The notes under the pieces are model-generated. The model was not told the origin of the DNA and did no database searches. It saw nothing but the letters and a program-made list of their open reading frames with translations. Both the position numbers and the translations under genes were made by a program. DNA of 13,289 nt from Phoronis ovalis (lineage: Eukaryota; Phoronida; Phoronidae), in contig JAOXYB010039073.1 in NCBI GenBank assembly GCA_028565635.1, positions 1-13,289 of the forward strand, in the 5' to 3' direction. The number at the start of each line of letters is the position of its first letter. Position 1 is the stretch's first letter. Below are positions 1 through 9,482 of the stretch, piece by piece.

Positions 1-120
1 CTAATGTAAAAAAACAATAATGTTAAAAAAATATCCTACACATTGGATGGGCATTAGACATGACAAATGTCTTGTTTCAGATTTTCATATTATATAACAC
101 TCTGTTTTGTGCCTTTTCAG
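1..120 (+). other. Intron or possible decayed exon 5' of CTLD a
   Basis: This AT-rich stretch ends in the acceptor of exon A. In frame 2, codons 38-67 read THWMGIRHDK, which looks like the WIGL strand that should precede exon A. All three frames have stops within the first 20 bases, and no AG exists between bases 5 and 55. It therefore cannot be a normally spliced exon as the sequence stands. Confidence 0.4.
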
Positions 121-295
121 GATAATCACAGTTTTACCTGGTCAAATGGTTGGCCAGTTACATATGCAAAATGGGCATATAATGAACCTTCTACGAAACC
201 TGGAAAAGGATGTGTAGCTATTCAGCCACCTGCTGGTTATTGGATTAATACTAACTGTGAAATGAATCTACCCGCTGTCTGCAAAATATCAAATG
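121..295 (+). CDS. CTLD a, C-terminal half (exon A)
   Basis: This exon encodes the long-loop and C-terminal half of a CTLD. The acceptor is a clean pyrimidine-rich ...CCTTTTCAG ending at 120; the donor at 296 is the weaker GTTTGT. Visible motifs are FTWSNGWPVTYAKW, then NEPS at the sugar-site position, GCVAI, YWINTNC and the closing PAVCK. The EPN position reads EPS, and the WND position reads WIN, so Ca2+-dependent mannose binding by this domain is doubtful. It leaves one base (G) that completes a Gly codon with exon B. The first half of this domain, with its WIGL strand, should lie upstream; a WIGL-like peptide at 41-55 has no usable splice acceptor (see findings). Confidence 0.85.
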
Positions 296-3200
296 GTTTG
301 TTTATTTTATTGTTTTAGTCCAAGCCTTAGAGCTGTTGTATAACAAATTAATTTTTATGATGTTATCCTACATTATATGCTGCATGAATATTGAATTCAT
401 TTATGTGAATATGCTGGTAACTCTTAGCTATATACTTGCCTGACATTTGTCTACAATAATGTTGTTCCATTAGGGACCCTAAAAAGACCATTTCAACATT
501 ATATCATTGTACTTGTATTAAAAGCAAATTAAATATTTAAAAATAATTACTAGAATGAATGACATCTTAGTGCAGTGAGATAATGAATCAAATACAAATT
601 CACTCCAAAGGAAATAGCTTTTGATGTGTTTGTAAACATGAAAAAAGACATAGGGAATGATCTCCCTCCAAATTATGATAGTTTCTTAAGATGATATGGC
701 CATGTGACTTCTTCTAGCATTTCAGAAAGGCCTGAAGATTTTGTGGTAGACCAAAAGTTACCTCTTCTTGAAAGAAAGATTCAATTTTAGTCAAAATTAT
801 TATTTTCAATACAGGAACACCACCACTCACAAGCCCTGCACCAGGTGACTGTTTGGCAGGCTGGTATCCATATGGAGGTTACTGCTATTATATAGACACA
901 GCTGCATATAAAAGTTGGAGTGAAGCTAGATTAAATTGTACATATAACTCCAATGGTTTAGCAAAATTAGCCAGCATCCATAGTAAAAGCGAAATGAATT
1001 TTTTGGTCAGCTTAATAGCTCAACAAAGCGGATCAAGAATCAAAGACCATTGGATTGGACTGCTTAAACAAGAAGGTTTGCCTGTGTACTCGATTGTGTA
1101 CTCCCTGTTCCCAGTGGTTTAAATGCTAAATTTGTGAAACAACTTCAAGGAAATGCACATTCTCCAATAAAAATATTTACTAAACTACTAAACTGAAAAG
1201 AGTGGCAAATTGTATTTCATGAATCTGCACAGCTTTATTTTTGCAATGTACAATATCTTTTAAACATCGTTATTTAAAAAAAAATGTCACTAAGTTTGCT
1301 ACAGAGTATGACTAGTGACGTTTTTATTCTGATAATGTACATAGCACATAAAGTGTACCAGTACAAACTTGTCCAAAAAATAGGTTTTTAAATCGGTCAA
1401 CAAGAAGTTTCTGCATCGCAACATTATTGTTATATTATCCTTTAAGTTTATCATCTAACGTAAAATATTTGAAAATTTGAAATATTCAATTGTTTTATTT
1501 TTTTGGATGAAAAATATCTGCCTATTTACTGGATTTTATAAAAAATTTGAAAATAACTTATTTTAAGATGGTGGTTTCTACTGGCTGGATAATTCTCCAG
1601 TGGATTATCTGAACTGGTTTCCAGGAGAACCTAACAACCACATCAAAGATAATATTTGTGTTGATATGCAAGCCGGGGGAGAGTGGCGTGTCACACAGTG
1701 TAATTCTGGTAGAGGATATGTTTGTAAAATGGATAAAAGTGAGTGATTTGAACATCATACATTAATACGGTCCCATCTTATCAAATTAGACTCAAATAAT
1801 ATCTGTATTTTTGTGACTTTATTTATTACGCAGTAGTATCAATGACAGATCAAAGGCCCCTTTACTTTAAGTGGGAACCATTTTACACTTTATAAATCAT
1901 CGTTGTATTATCGTCGCATGCTATTTAATCATCTTTCTTATTATTATCTTTCAGTTGTATCTACCACACTATCAAGTGTTTCACCAAATGCATGCCCACC
2001 CGATTGGACTGAAGTTGATAGTTATTGTTACAAGGTAGCAATCAGACTTACCAAAATTTGTTAAAATAATATATCTTTAGTTTTCTAAAATGTTAGGGAT
2101 TATAAATCCTCTCCTATGTATGGTCACTGAAAAGAAGACATTCCGTTTCTACCTCCAGTGAATGTCACCAGTGGTGTTAAAGTTGTCATGTTGGCACCAA
2201 AAGTTTTAAGTGTTTTTACTTTTATTCATGCTTGTTCTACACAACCTGATATATATGGATAATAAGGTAACTTGTGGATAAAGTTACTAATGAATTCAAT
2301 TTTTTCTAACATAAGGGTTACACCCAATACCGTCAAGAAAAATCTTGGTTTGAGTCGTTAGAATTTTGTCGAAGTATTGGTGGTGACTTAGCCAGCTTTC
2401 ATAATGCCTCTGTAGAAAAAGAAGTAATGAATCGTGAAAAAAACTTTGCAAGACATGTATGGATTGGGCTGTATAATAATAGATCTTTAGGGGAAGGTAA
2501 GTAACGCATAATGTACATGTATGCACAATCATGTTAAAATATATCTATATTTCTACATTAAGAGTTTTCTAAACGAATACATTGATCAAAATTTATAAAT
2601 TATTTCATAATAGGTTATTTGTATACAGTTTGAGACAAATGGAAACAAACCAAGTTAAATTTGTTTGCAGATAATATACTGAGAAACAAAATTCTCAAAC
2701 ATTTTAATTAAAAAAAAAAAAATTTGGATACACACGGCAACACAGTATAAATTAATAATATCTTTTCTCTGTTAAATTTATCATAATATTTTACCTTATG
2801 ATATGTTTATTTACACAGATGGCATGGCATTATAAAATATATGTAGATGAAGAAACTAAATACTCAAGCATTTAATTTTTAAAAAAGTAACTTAAAAATG
2901 TGAAGTTATATTTAATACATTTCGAAGTATAAGACAAACAAAGTGCTAAAGTCAGTGAAAGTTATTGCAAGTATCTGTTGGCACAGGCTACCTGTAATTC
3001 TAATTTGCTTTGAATGCAGTTACCATCTCCTTGTAGATCATGTCTGGAGTGACGGAACACCATTCGATTTTGCCAACTGGGATATTGGACAACCAGATAA
3101 TCATACAGGACATGAATATTGTGTTGAATATGTGATCAAGTGGAGAAAAGAGGATAAATGGAGAAGCAACTATTGTGCTGTCGTACAACATTGGATTTGT

Positions 3201-6200
3201 CAGATTGAGAAAGGTGTTGAGTTGCAGACGGAACCAACTACCCATACCATCAGTATGTTGATGTGATGCTTTTAAAATGTTAACCCAAATGTAGAAACAT
3301 TTTATATCAATGGTTAAAATGCACATATATATGCATTCATTATGATAAATCACAAATGATGTTATGGTCTCACAAATTATATTTAACTCATGCTCAGAAT
3401 TAACATTTTATGCATGCTAATATACTGTATATATATACATGCATGCACATGCACACACACATATCCCCAGACATAGTCTAAATGGCAAAGAATCACTTCA
3501 ACTGAATTTGGAAATTATTTTCATGTTTACCATTGTATTGCACGCACATTCTCACTGAATCATTTTAATTCCATGAGGGACATTAGACTACAATAATTGT
3601 GTTTTCTCGCATTCCTGTCTTGTTGGCTGTTTTCTCAGCCTCATACCAGTGTAAAAGAAGTTCAGAGTTGTCAAAAGGTATATAATCAGATGACTACTCT
3701 CCATTTTTGTGCAAGGTGAACCAATAGATTTTTTTCTCTCCTTGACTAAAACAGCACTTAAATAGTGAATTTGCAAGGAATGGGTTAGCATAATATGTGA
3801 TTTGTTAGCTCAGAAAGAATCTCAGCAATATTGTCACAAGCCAGGTTATAGTTTTCTTTCACCTTGTGTAAAATTAAATCCTCTTTCAAAAAGAAAAATT
3901 CCCCATGGCCACTCAAAAGAGAAAGAAGAATGCAGGAAAAAAATGCTCATGAATATATTAGAAGTACTGAATATATAGTTTGGTTACAAATCAAGGCCTG
4001 CTTTTGGTTACATTATGTGGGATGATTCAATATATTTGCTGTTCTTCATCATGCAGTTCTTTGCCTCTCAGTGGAGCTTTCTTTAGGCTGTTCATTTCAA
4101 TGAAGTTATCGTAAAGTTGTTATTCGGAATACAAAACAAATGTCCTAATCATCTTATTTTTAATTCAATGCTTATAAGTATTCTTGTTCATTCTAGCATG
4201 AAAGTCTTATTTGAGGTTTTGGTTACTAGACTGAATGTACAATTAGTTTTGTTAGCTAAATACTCTCTTTGGGCTTCCTATATGGATATTACTAAAACTC
4301 TCATTTCTTCATATTCTTTATTATTTATTCCAGCCCCAGATTGTGGTGGCAATAATTGGGTTCCCTATAATGAGACATGCTACCACGTATCAGCTGTGTC
4401 TGGAACAAGTAATTGGTTTGGTGCACAGAGCTGGTGCAGACAAAATGGCGGTCATCTAGCTAGTATCCATGACAGTGATGAAAATTCATTCATAACCACA
4501 CTGGTATAAACTAAATTAATTGTAAATGGACATATGTCATTTAACATTTGAGTCCAATTTTTGCTGGTTGACACCCAACTGGAACTTAGAAGGTTAGATT
4601 GACCTAGTGGTCTTTTAAGTATTTGGAACCAGTAAAGCTATTTAAAGCAAAATCAAAAATAATTTGAAACTTTTTCAAAAGCTTGTAGTGTGCAATTGCC
4701 AAAAGCATCTATTGACTATGAATAAATTGTATAAGGGCTGTTATTCAAAATGTGTAAACTAGCTGTTACTGATACAAAACAGACTCTTATTTGTTGAATT
4801 TGTCAGTGATGGTATTGACTTGGATATCATTTTTATTTACTCCATAGGCTAGGAAATCAACACTTCAAAACAAAGTTTGGATTGGTCTGAATGAACTAAG
4901 CCCTCAGGGATATACGTAAGTTGACAAACTTTTTTGTTAGGAAAATAGTACAACTAAACTTTCAAGAAATTTATCTCAATAGATTCCAAGGTATAAACAT
5001 TTTACATTATTTTAAATTTTAAAGATTTTCAAAATAGTTAAAGAAATGAAGTTTTAAAAGATACGTATCATTGCAACTTTAGATGGTCTGATGGTACACC
5101 TACCAACTTTATCAACTGGGCAGTAAGTGAACCTGGTGACTTAAATGGTGGCCAGAGCTGCATCGTCATTCATCGTTATGATGGTACTTGGAGTGACCAC
5201 AAGAACTGCTGGGATTTATTGCCTTTTGTTTGTAAGAGACCAAAAGGAAATTATATGCCTAAGACAGATCCTGTAACCACTGTGAGTCCAGGCTACTGCC
5301 CAGCTGGTTTCAAAGGGAAAGGTAATATTTTAGCTTGCTGGTCATCAGCTAATGCTGTTCTTTCTTAACTGCAACTGTTAAGTTATCTCTGTATTCAATA
5401 ATAGTTTCAGTTTTTGTGAGATCAGTTTTCAGTTAGGCATAAGGGAAATAAAGGACATGTTAAGTTTTGCACTGGATCAACTGGTGGCCATGTTTGTTCT
5501 TGAGTTGAACTAATTTCATACTTGAAAACTCTTGTAGATAGAGAGAACTTCAAGACAAGGGTAAATATAGGTCAAATTCAATTGATCCCAACAGTCGTTT
5601 GATTTGTTATCAATCCCCCAAGTCTCATCATGATTCATTTGTAAACAGGAATAATTATGGGATTGATTTAGTGCATTTTTTTGCTGCCTAATGATGCAAA
5701 TAGTAGTCTGTTGCATTGTGACACCTCATATTTTAATTATTTAACAAAATGAAATAAAACATAAATACCATTTTCTTGTAACTTTTAGGGAACAAGTGTT
5801 TCAAAGTTTTTGGTTTGGATGAATCTAATCGTCTTAACTGGACTGATTCTTTGGAAGCATGTAGAAGCTTGGGAAGAAATTTTGACCTGGCATCCGTTAC
5901 TAATATGCAAGATCAAGGCATGTAAACTGTTGTTATTTGCTGTTGGGTTAAAGAGTGGGGAATATAATGTCATTTGTTAAATTCATAAATGTTTTGTCTT
6001 AGATCCAATAATATTAGATCTTAAATTAAATTAATCACACTTCATACTTTAAGCAAAATTTTAGCTAATGAAATGAAGAGTTAGACAAGCAAAACTATAT
6101 ATATTTTGAAAGTATACGACTTAAACTTTCTAATGTTGTAACTTATTTTTGCCTGAAAAGGTCATGTGACCTGTACAGTTACCATTTTGGGTTAAAATGA

Positions 6201-8353
6201 AACATAAGATTCCAAAGAATATAATTTAAAAAAACTTATACTGTACAGCTGAAACTTTGCACAAATCTTTCTTAGCTACATAACTATGAAACCGTTACAA
6301 ATTTGGCAATTTTACTTGTGGTTAAAAAAATATAAATTTTATCCTCTTGATTTTGTTGATTTTTTTCTGCTGTATAAACTTTAAAAAATTCATATCTTTT
6401 GAAAAAAGTTAAATATCAATTATTTTTACATTAGTTTATTTGGTAACTCTGCTGAATGACTTTGACTCATCTCTGTGGATTGGTTTGAAATATGAAAGTT
6501 TGGAACAACGATTTCGTTGGACTGATGATGTGCCAGTCGACTTCACATATTGGGATTATGGGGAACCCAATGGTGTTTATGGTGATAATGGATTGGTAAG
6601 CTTAAAGTGCATAATAAACAAACATTTGCAAGAAAATGAAAGCTGTATTGTAATGTATTGTGCAACTCCAGAAATAACATTTCAATATAATATAAACCAA
6701 AACATGTTAAATGAAATAGCATTGGACTTGCTGTTATGCTGTTATCAGTTTTATATATATTTACGTCATTTTTATATGTAGCTTGATGTCCAAGATTATG
6801 TTGTTACTGTTTCTGGCATTTTGTTTGTGATATGCGTTTTGTAATGAAGACATTATAGTTATGCAGCAATGGCATTACCGCATTAGCTTGAACCGCAGTG
6901 GAAATTTTTGTGAACATTTAATCTACATTATTATCATATCATCACAAAGCATGTTCTAAAATTTGAATGTTTCCGTTGCAGTTCAAGCTAATGCTAATGT
7001 TTTTTAAGTGATTAAGAAGTAAATAAATGGGAATATTTCTTGTTTTATTGTATTAATATTATCCCATGTTCTATGCTTTATCAAAGTATTGCACTTTTGT
7101 AATCAGATGATAGTTGTTTGAAAGCTCCTGTTTAAACAAATGATGTAGAATTGTTATCAAAGGAAATGATACACATAGCTGCTAAAATAGTAACCGTTGC
7201 TTAAGTGTAATTTATTGTTTTTGTTGCTGGTATGTAACCTAACTAACAACATCATTACTCTGGGATAATTAATCTTATAAAATCTATGTTTTAACTTAAT
7301 TATTACAACAATTTATTTTAATAATTGAACTATTGTAGAACTGTGTTGCTATCCGCCCAGATGCCTGGAAAACTGGAAGTTGGAGTGATGTTGAGTGTTC
7401 AGGTGAAAAAGCCTACATTTGTGAAACATGGAGAGGTATGATTTAATTTGAATGTTTTACAATCAATGCGCTGTTTTAATGAATTCCTTATTTTTCATTT
7501 TTTACTGTTGTATTTAAGGCTGTAAAAAGACAAATATTTCTGGTTGCCTTGCTACACACCATGCTGAAAAAAGACATGGTATCATTTGTGCTGGAAATTG
7601 TTCCAGCACAAATGTCAGTATTTTATCCAAATGGGTTAGTCACTAATGACAGTATTTGATAAAAGTGGTACATTTCTCTTGATGATTTCTTATGACCTTC
7701 AGTTTTGTCTGTTCCAAGTGTGACCAGCAAAGGTGGAATTTCATTGGAAACAGTGATTATGAGCTATCTTTTGCTTTGTGGTTAATTTAAGTACTGGGAT
7801 TTTCTGCAAAGAGACATCTAAAAAGATCGAGCTCCTGAATTGCTAATTAAATGTGTTTTTAAACTATGCATATCTATTGCTTACTTTGTATGAACTGGTG
7901 TCTGAGTCCAAAATAAGAACAGTTTCAGAAACAGTTAATCCCTACCATGCCTTTAGACATAGAAGCATCTATGTTTGACCATCTGCACAAGAGTGGCTGT
8001 TACAGGAAGCATTGCTTGTGTAGAACCCTTGGGCCTCTATGGAAAACTGGTTTCAGTATATTTAAACATTACTGGAAGTAAACAGATTATTATTATTATT
8101 ATTTTCAGACCCAAGCATCACAACTCCACCACCCTCTGTACCAGATAAGTGTCACCTTGGTTACACCCAATTTGGTGACAGCTGTTATCGTTTAGATAAA
8201 AACTCTTCTGATGCCTGGAAAAATGCAAGACAATTTTGTGAGGATGATGGTGCAGACTTGGTTTCTATTGGTGATGGATTTGAACAGGCTTTTGTGCAGT
8301 TAATGGCGATGGAGGCTGGTGTACCTGTATGGATTGGACTGAGCAGCGGCCAG
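121..8353 (+). CDS. Multi-CTLD C-type lectin, mannose-receptor-like (partial, 13 exons)
   Basis: This is the internal part of a protein made of tandem C-type lectin-like domains, probably a secreted or membrane receptor that binds sugars or other ligands outside the cell. I place exons at 121-295, 815-1075, 1568-1738, 1955-2034, 2316-2496, 3037-3252, 4334-4503, 4848-4915, 5083-5321, 5789-5917, 6435-6595, 7339-7435 and 8109-8353. All acceptors are AG and all donors GT, except one GC donor after 5917. The exons total 2193 nt, or 731 codons with no stop, which supports the model. Repeated WIGL, W-x-D-G-x-P, paired cysteines and (E/Q)P(N/D/G/S) motifs define the family. Domains are joined by short Pro/Thr/Ser linkers. 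No signal peptide, fibronectin-II domain, membrane segment or stop lies in these exons, so the gene is open at both ends. The layout resembles mannose receptors, but orthology to any one member cannot be claimed. Confidence 0.88.
296..814 (+). other. Lectin intron A-B
   Basis: A phase-1 intron of 519 bp with donor GTTTGT and acceptor CAATACAG. It is AT-rich with many stops in all frames. I see no RNA gene or clear repeat in it. Confidence 0.75.
815..1738 (+). CDS. CTLD b (exons B 815-1075 and C 1568-1738)
   Basis: This is a complete CTLD in two exons. Exon B opens with a Pro/Thr linker (GTPPLTSPAPG), then DCLAGWYPYGGYCYY, SWSEARLNC, LASIHS and HWIGL. That gives the N-terminal Cys pair of the long-form CTLD and the hydrophobic core. 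Exon C carries FYWLDNSPVDYLNWFPGEPN, NICVDM, EWRVTQC and GYVCKM. EPN, the mannose-type motif, is intact, but the WND motif is WRV and the usual Glu before the third Cys is Asn, so the primary Ca2+ site looks incomplete. The intron 1076-1567 is phase 1; the donor after exon C is a good GTGAGT. Exon B runs into an in-frame stop if read through, as expected for an intron. Confidence 0.88.
1076..1567 (+). other. Lectin intron B-C
   Basis: A phase-1 intron of 492 bp, donor GTTTGC, acceptor ATTTTAAG. It is AT-rich with short A and T runs; nothing else recognisable. Confidence 0.75.
1955..3252 (+). CDS. CTLD c with QPD motif (exons D 1955-2034, E 2316-2496, F 3037-3252)
   Basis: This is a complete CTLD in three exons. 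Exon D gives a Ser/Thr linker (IVSTTLSSVSPN) and ACPPDWTEVDSYCYK. Exon E gives GYTQYRQEKSWFESLEFC, GGDLASFH and VWIGL, with a consensus GTAAGT donor. Exon F gives HVWSDGTPFDFANWDIGQPD, NHTGHEYC, DKWRSNYC and HWICQIEKG. The sugar-site tripeptide is QPD, the galactose-type variant, and the Glu of HEYC fits the third ligand position. The WND motif is WRS, so two usual Ca2+ ligands are missing. Exon F ends at a GTATGT donor at 3253; a further open stretch to 3266 is intron. Exon F starts after TTGTAG at 3036, because a phase-1 G plus AT then makes Asp. An alternative AG at 3018-3019 fits worse. Confidence 0.85.
2497..3036 (+). other. Lectin intron E-F
   Basis: A phase-1 intron of 540 bp, donor GTAAGT. 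It contains an A12 run near 2709-2720 and nothing coding. The open frame running into exon F from 2943 is intronic. Confidence 0.75.
3253..4333 (+). other. Lectin intron F-G, longest in this gene
   Basis: A phase-1 intron of 1081 bp between CTLDs c and d. It holds a low-complexity TA and CA-rich tract (about 3425-3463) and otherwise unremarkable AT-rich DNA. Its last 100 bases are pyrimidine-rich, as expected of a 3' splice region. Confidence 0.75.
4334..5321 (+). CDS. CTLD d (exons G 4334-4503, H 4848-4915, I 5083-5321)
   Basis: This is a complete CTLD split differently from its neighbours. Exon G carries PDCGGNNWVPYNETCYH, NWFGAQSWC, GGHLASIHDSDEN and ITTL. A 68-nt exon H carries ARKSTLQNKVWIGLNELSP, with donor GTAAGT. 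Exon I carries TWSDGTPTNFINW, SEPG, SCIVI, TWSDHKNCW and PFVCKRP, then the linker to the next domain and its first motif, GYCPAGFKG. The sugar-site tripeptide is EPG, while the WND motif survives as WSD. Sequence 5' of 4334 stays open for about 70 codons but is the pyrimidine-rich end of an intron (ends ATTCCAG). Phases (1 in, 0 and 2 inside, 1 out) all agree. Confidence 0.87.
4504..4847 (+). other. Lectin intron G-H
   Basis: A phase-0 intron of 344 bp with donor GTATAA and acceptor TCCATAG. I see nothing else in it. Confidence 0.7.
5322..5788 (+). other. Lectin intron I-J with dispersed repeat copy
   Basis: A phase-1 intron of 467 bp. A segment around 5450-5510 shares exact GGCCATGTTTGTTCT and flanking similarity with copies at 8600-8945, so it is a copy of an interspersed repeat. 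No coding potential is evident. Confidence 0.7.
5789..7435 (+). CDS. CTLD e, EPN and WSD (exons J 5789-5917, K 6435-6595, L 7339-7435)
   Basis: This is a complete CTLD whose N-terminal Cys motif comes from the end of exon I. Exon J gives NKCFKVFG, NWTDSLEAC and FDLASVTNMQDQ. Exon K gives YLVTLLNDFDSSLWIGLKYE, RFRWTDDVPVDFTYWDYGEPN and GDNGL. Exon L gives NCVAIRPDAW, GSWSDVEC and KAYICETW. It is the only domain here with both EPN and a WxD motif, so it is the best candidate for Ca2+-dependent mannose-type binding, although the Glu normally just before the third Cys is missing (GLNC). The J-K junction needs a GC donor (AAG|GCATGT); the nearby GT donor shifts the frame into a stop. Exon K ends at GTAAGC and exon L begins after TATTGTAG. 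Confidence 0.85.
5918..6434 (+). other. Lectin GC-AG intron J-K
   Basis: A phase-1 intron of 517 bp with donor AAG|GCATGT and acceptor ACATTAG. The GC donor is forced by the reading frame. An inverted pair of AGGTCA half-sites lies at 6159-6172 inside it. Confidence 0.65.
6596..7338 (+). other. Lectin intron K-L with foldback
   Basis: A phase-0 intron of 743 bp, donor GTAAGC, acceptor TTGTAG. It carries the inverted repeat at 6871-6999, and nothing coding. Confidence 0.75.
6871..6999. repeat. Foldback repeat with ~30-bp imperfect arms
   Basis: The left arm (6871-6904) contains GCATTAGCTTGAACCGCAG and the right arm (6970-6999) contains its near-perfect reverse complement, including GTTCAAGCTAATGC. 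Arms are separated by about 65 bp of AT-rich DNA. This looks like a small foldback element or hairpin-forming relic. I cannot tell whether it is dispersed in the genome. Confidence 0.7.
7436..8108 (+). other. Lectin intron L-M with perfect hairpin
   Basis: A phase-1 intron of 673 bp, donor GTATGA, acceptor ATTTTCAG preceded by a TTA microsatellite (about 8087-8103). It includes the perfect hairpin at 7583-7614. No coding signal. Confidence 0.75.
7583..7614. repeat. Perfect 14-bp hairpin with 4-nt loop
   Basis: CATTTGTGCTGGAA (7583-7596), loop ATTG, then the exact reverse complement TTCCAGCACAAATG (7601-7614). It lies inside an intron, with no T-run terminator context. Outer bases pair poorly. 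Confidence 0.9.
8109..8353 (+). CDS. CTLD f, N-terminal half only (exon M)
   Basis: This exon encodes a Pro-rich linker (DPSITTPPPSVPD) and the first half of a sixth CTLD: KCHLGYTQFGDSCYRL, DAWKNARQFC, GADLVSIGDGFEQ and VWIGLSSGQ. The acceptor is a (TTA)n-rich ...ATTTTCAG ending at 8108; the donor at 8354 is GTATAA, and readthrough meets TAA at once. The domain needs a second half (W-x-D-G-x-P to the final Cys). I searched the plus strand from 8354 to the window end by eye and did not find it. The missing exon is probably beyond 13289 or lost. Confidence 0.85.
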
Positions 8354-9349
8354 GTATAATGTCCAAAATAGTTACACTAATAAATATTTGTTTCAATTTC
8401 TGTGTGAAGCCATTCTTAGTCACATATCTGCATCAGTTTAGTGATTTATACATATAAAAATTTCTAAGTATGTACACCACCTTGTCCAAATATTTTATAT
8501 TTAATTCATTTTTAAAAGTCTGACATTTTTTGTTGTGTATAACAGTTTCTTTGTCTTGCAATATCTGCTTCTATTTTAATCCGATCAGCTTCATATTTGG
8601 TACAGGTTAAGTGTAGGTCAAAGTACAGATCAGTTATAATTTTGACCTGGATCACTTTAAGATCTGTACTGTCGATGGCCATGTTTGTTCTCGAGATGCT
8701 ACATCGCAATTACAGCTTCAGTTTTTACATAAACCAACTTCGTATTCAGTACAGAGTTAGTACAGGTCAGATGTACCGTAATTTGACACAGATAATTTCC
8801 AATATAGCTGACCATGTTTGCAACTTGAAACTTTAAGTCAGACGGTAAAGAGATATCAAAATACAGGTAAATTAAGTGTGATTTTTGGAAGGATTCCACT
8901 ATGGTCAATTGGTGGCCAAGGTTATTGCTAAGATAAGCTGAACTGGGCACTCTTTGCCAGACCTTAGGGGGCCAATATTATAACAATAGCAAAAAGTATG
9001 CATTTTTGGAAAGGTAGTAACTTCAAGACTATGAAAATTTATTTTTCCTATCTGATTACATGATTATGTAATCAGCAAGGGAACCAATTTGGGATAAACT
9101 TTTTTTCAAAACACAAATTTAAAAAACATTAGCTCCAATAGCCCTGTATTTGCAAAGCTGATACTATGCCAAAATTTATAAAACAATATCACAGACTTTT
9201 AAAAGTTTGATAGTTCTATTTAAATTTAACTCTTGTTGTCACTCCCACAAAATATCATATATATGTTTTTGTTCATTATTATGTTTTTTGTTATCTAACT
9301 GTCTTCATTTCTAAGTAGACACTAAAACATGAACACACTTTTTTGAAGT
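8354..9349. other. Non-coding interval between last lectin exon and deiodinase 3' end
   Basis: This is either the start of a large lectin intron (it begins at the exon M donor GTATAA) or intergenic DNA. It contains the repeat cluster at about 8600-8945. Open frames of 65-83 codons on both strands here overlap that repeat, have no domain match I recognise, and are not called. Confidence 0.65.
8600..8945. repeat. Cluster of three diverged repeat units
   Basis: Three successive segments start with TACAGGT(T/C/A) at about 8602, 8774 and 8862, and end in a variant of TGGTGGCCATGTTTGTTCT (8673-8691, 8805-8824, 8907-8928). The 15-mer GGCCATGTTTGTTCT at 8677-8691 is repeated exactly at 5487-5501. 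I read this as a dispersed, partly tandem non-coding repeat; no family name can be assigned. Confidence 0.55.
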
Positions 9350-9370
9350 CTTGTTTCTTTGTTTTGGTTA

Positions 9371-9376
9371 TTTATT
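9371..9376 (-). terminator. Polyadenylation signal of the deiodinase
   Basis: The minus strand reads AATAAA, the canonical signal, about 115 nt beyond the SECIS core. The mRNA would end some 10-30 nt further, near 9345-9360. Confidence 0.6.
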
Positions 9377-9482
9377 TTCTTTTGATAACAACAGTGGTGC
9401 CAATATCACATATACCACATTGTATTTCCAAAATAAATATAAAAATGAATGCTGTTTTCAAGTAAAAAGTAAGGTAAGCTTC

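Noticed and set aside
3000-3353. Minus-strand open frame of 117 codons
   Set aside because: It is antisense to lectin exon F, whose CTLD motifs are clear.
4117-4333. 5' extension of exon G as coding
   Set aside because: The stretch lacks CTLD motifs and ends in a pyrimidine-rich tract and CAG. The CTLD begins right after the acceptor.
5918-5923. Alternative GT donor at 5922 for exon J
   Set aside because: Joining from here to exon K gives a stop within nine codons, whereas the GC donor keeps the frame and domain.
7583-7614. microRNA precursor
   Set aside because: The stem is too short, the loop is only 4 nt, and outer bases do not pair well.
8512-8950. Open frames of 65-83 codons on both strands
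   Set aside because: They lie in the diverged repeat cluster and overlap one another, with no domain or splice support.
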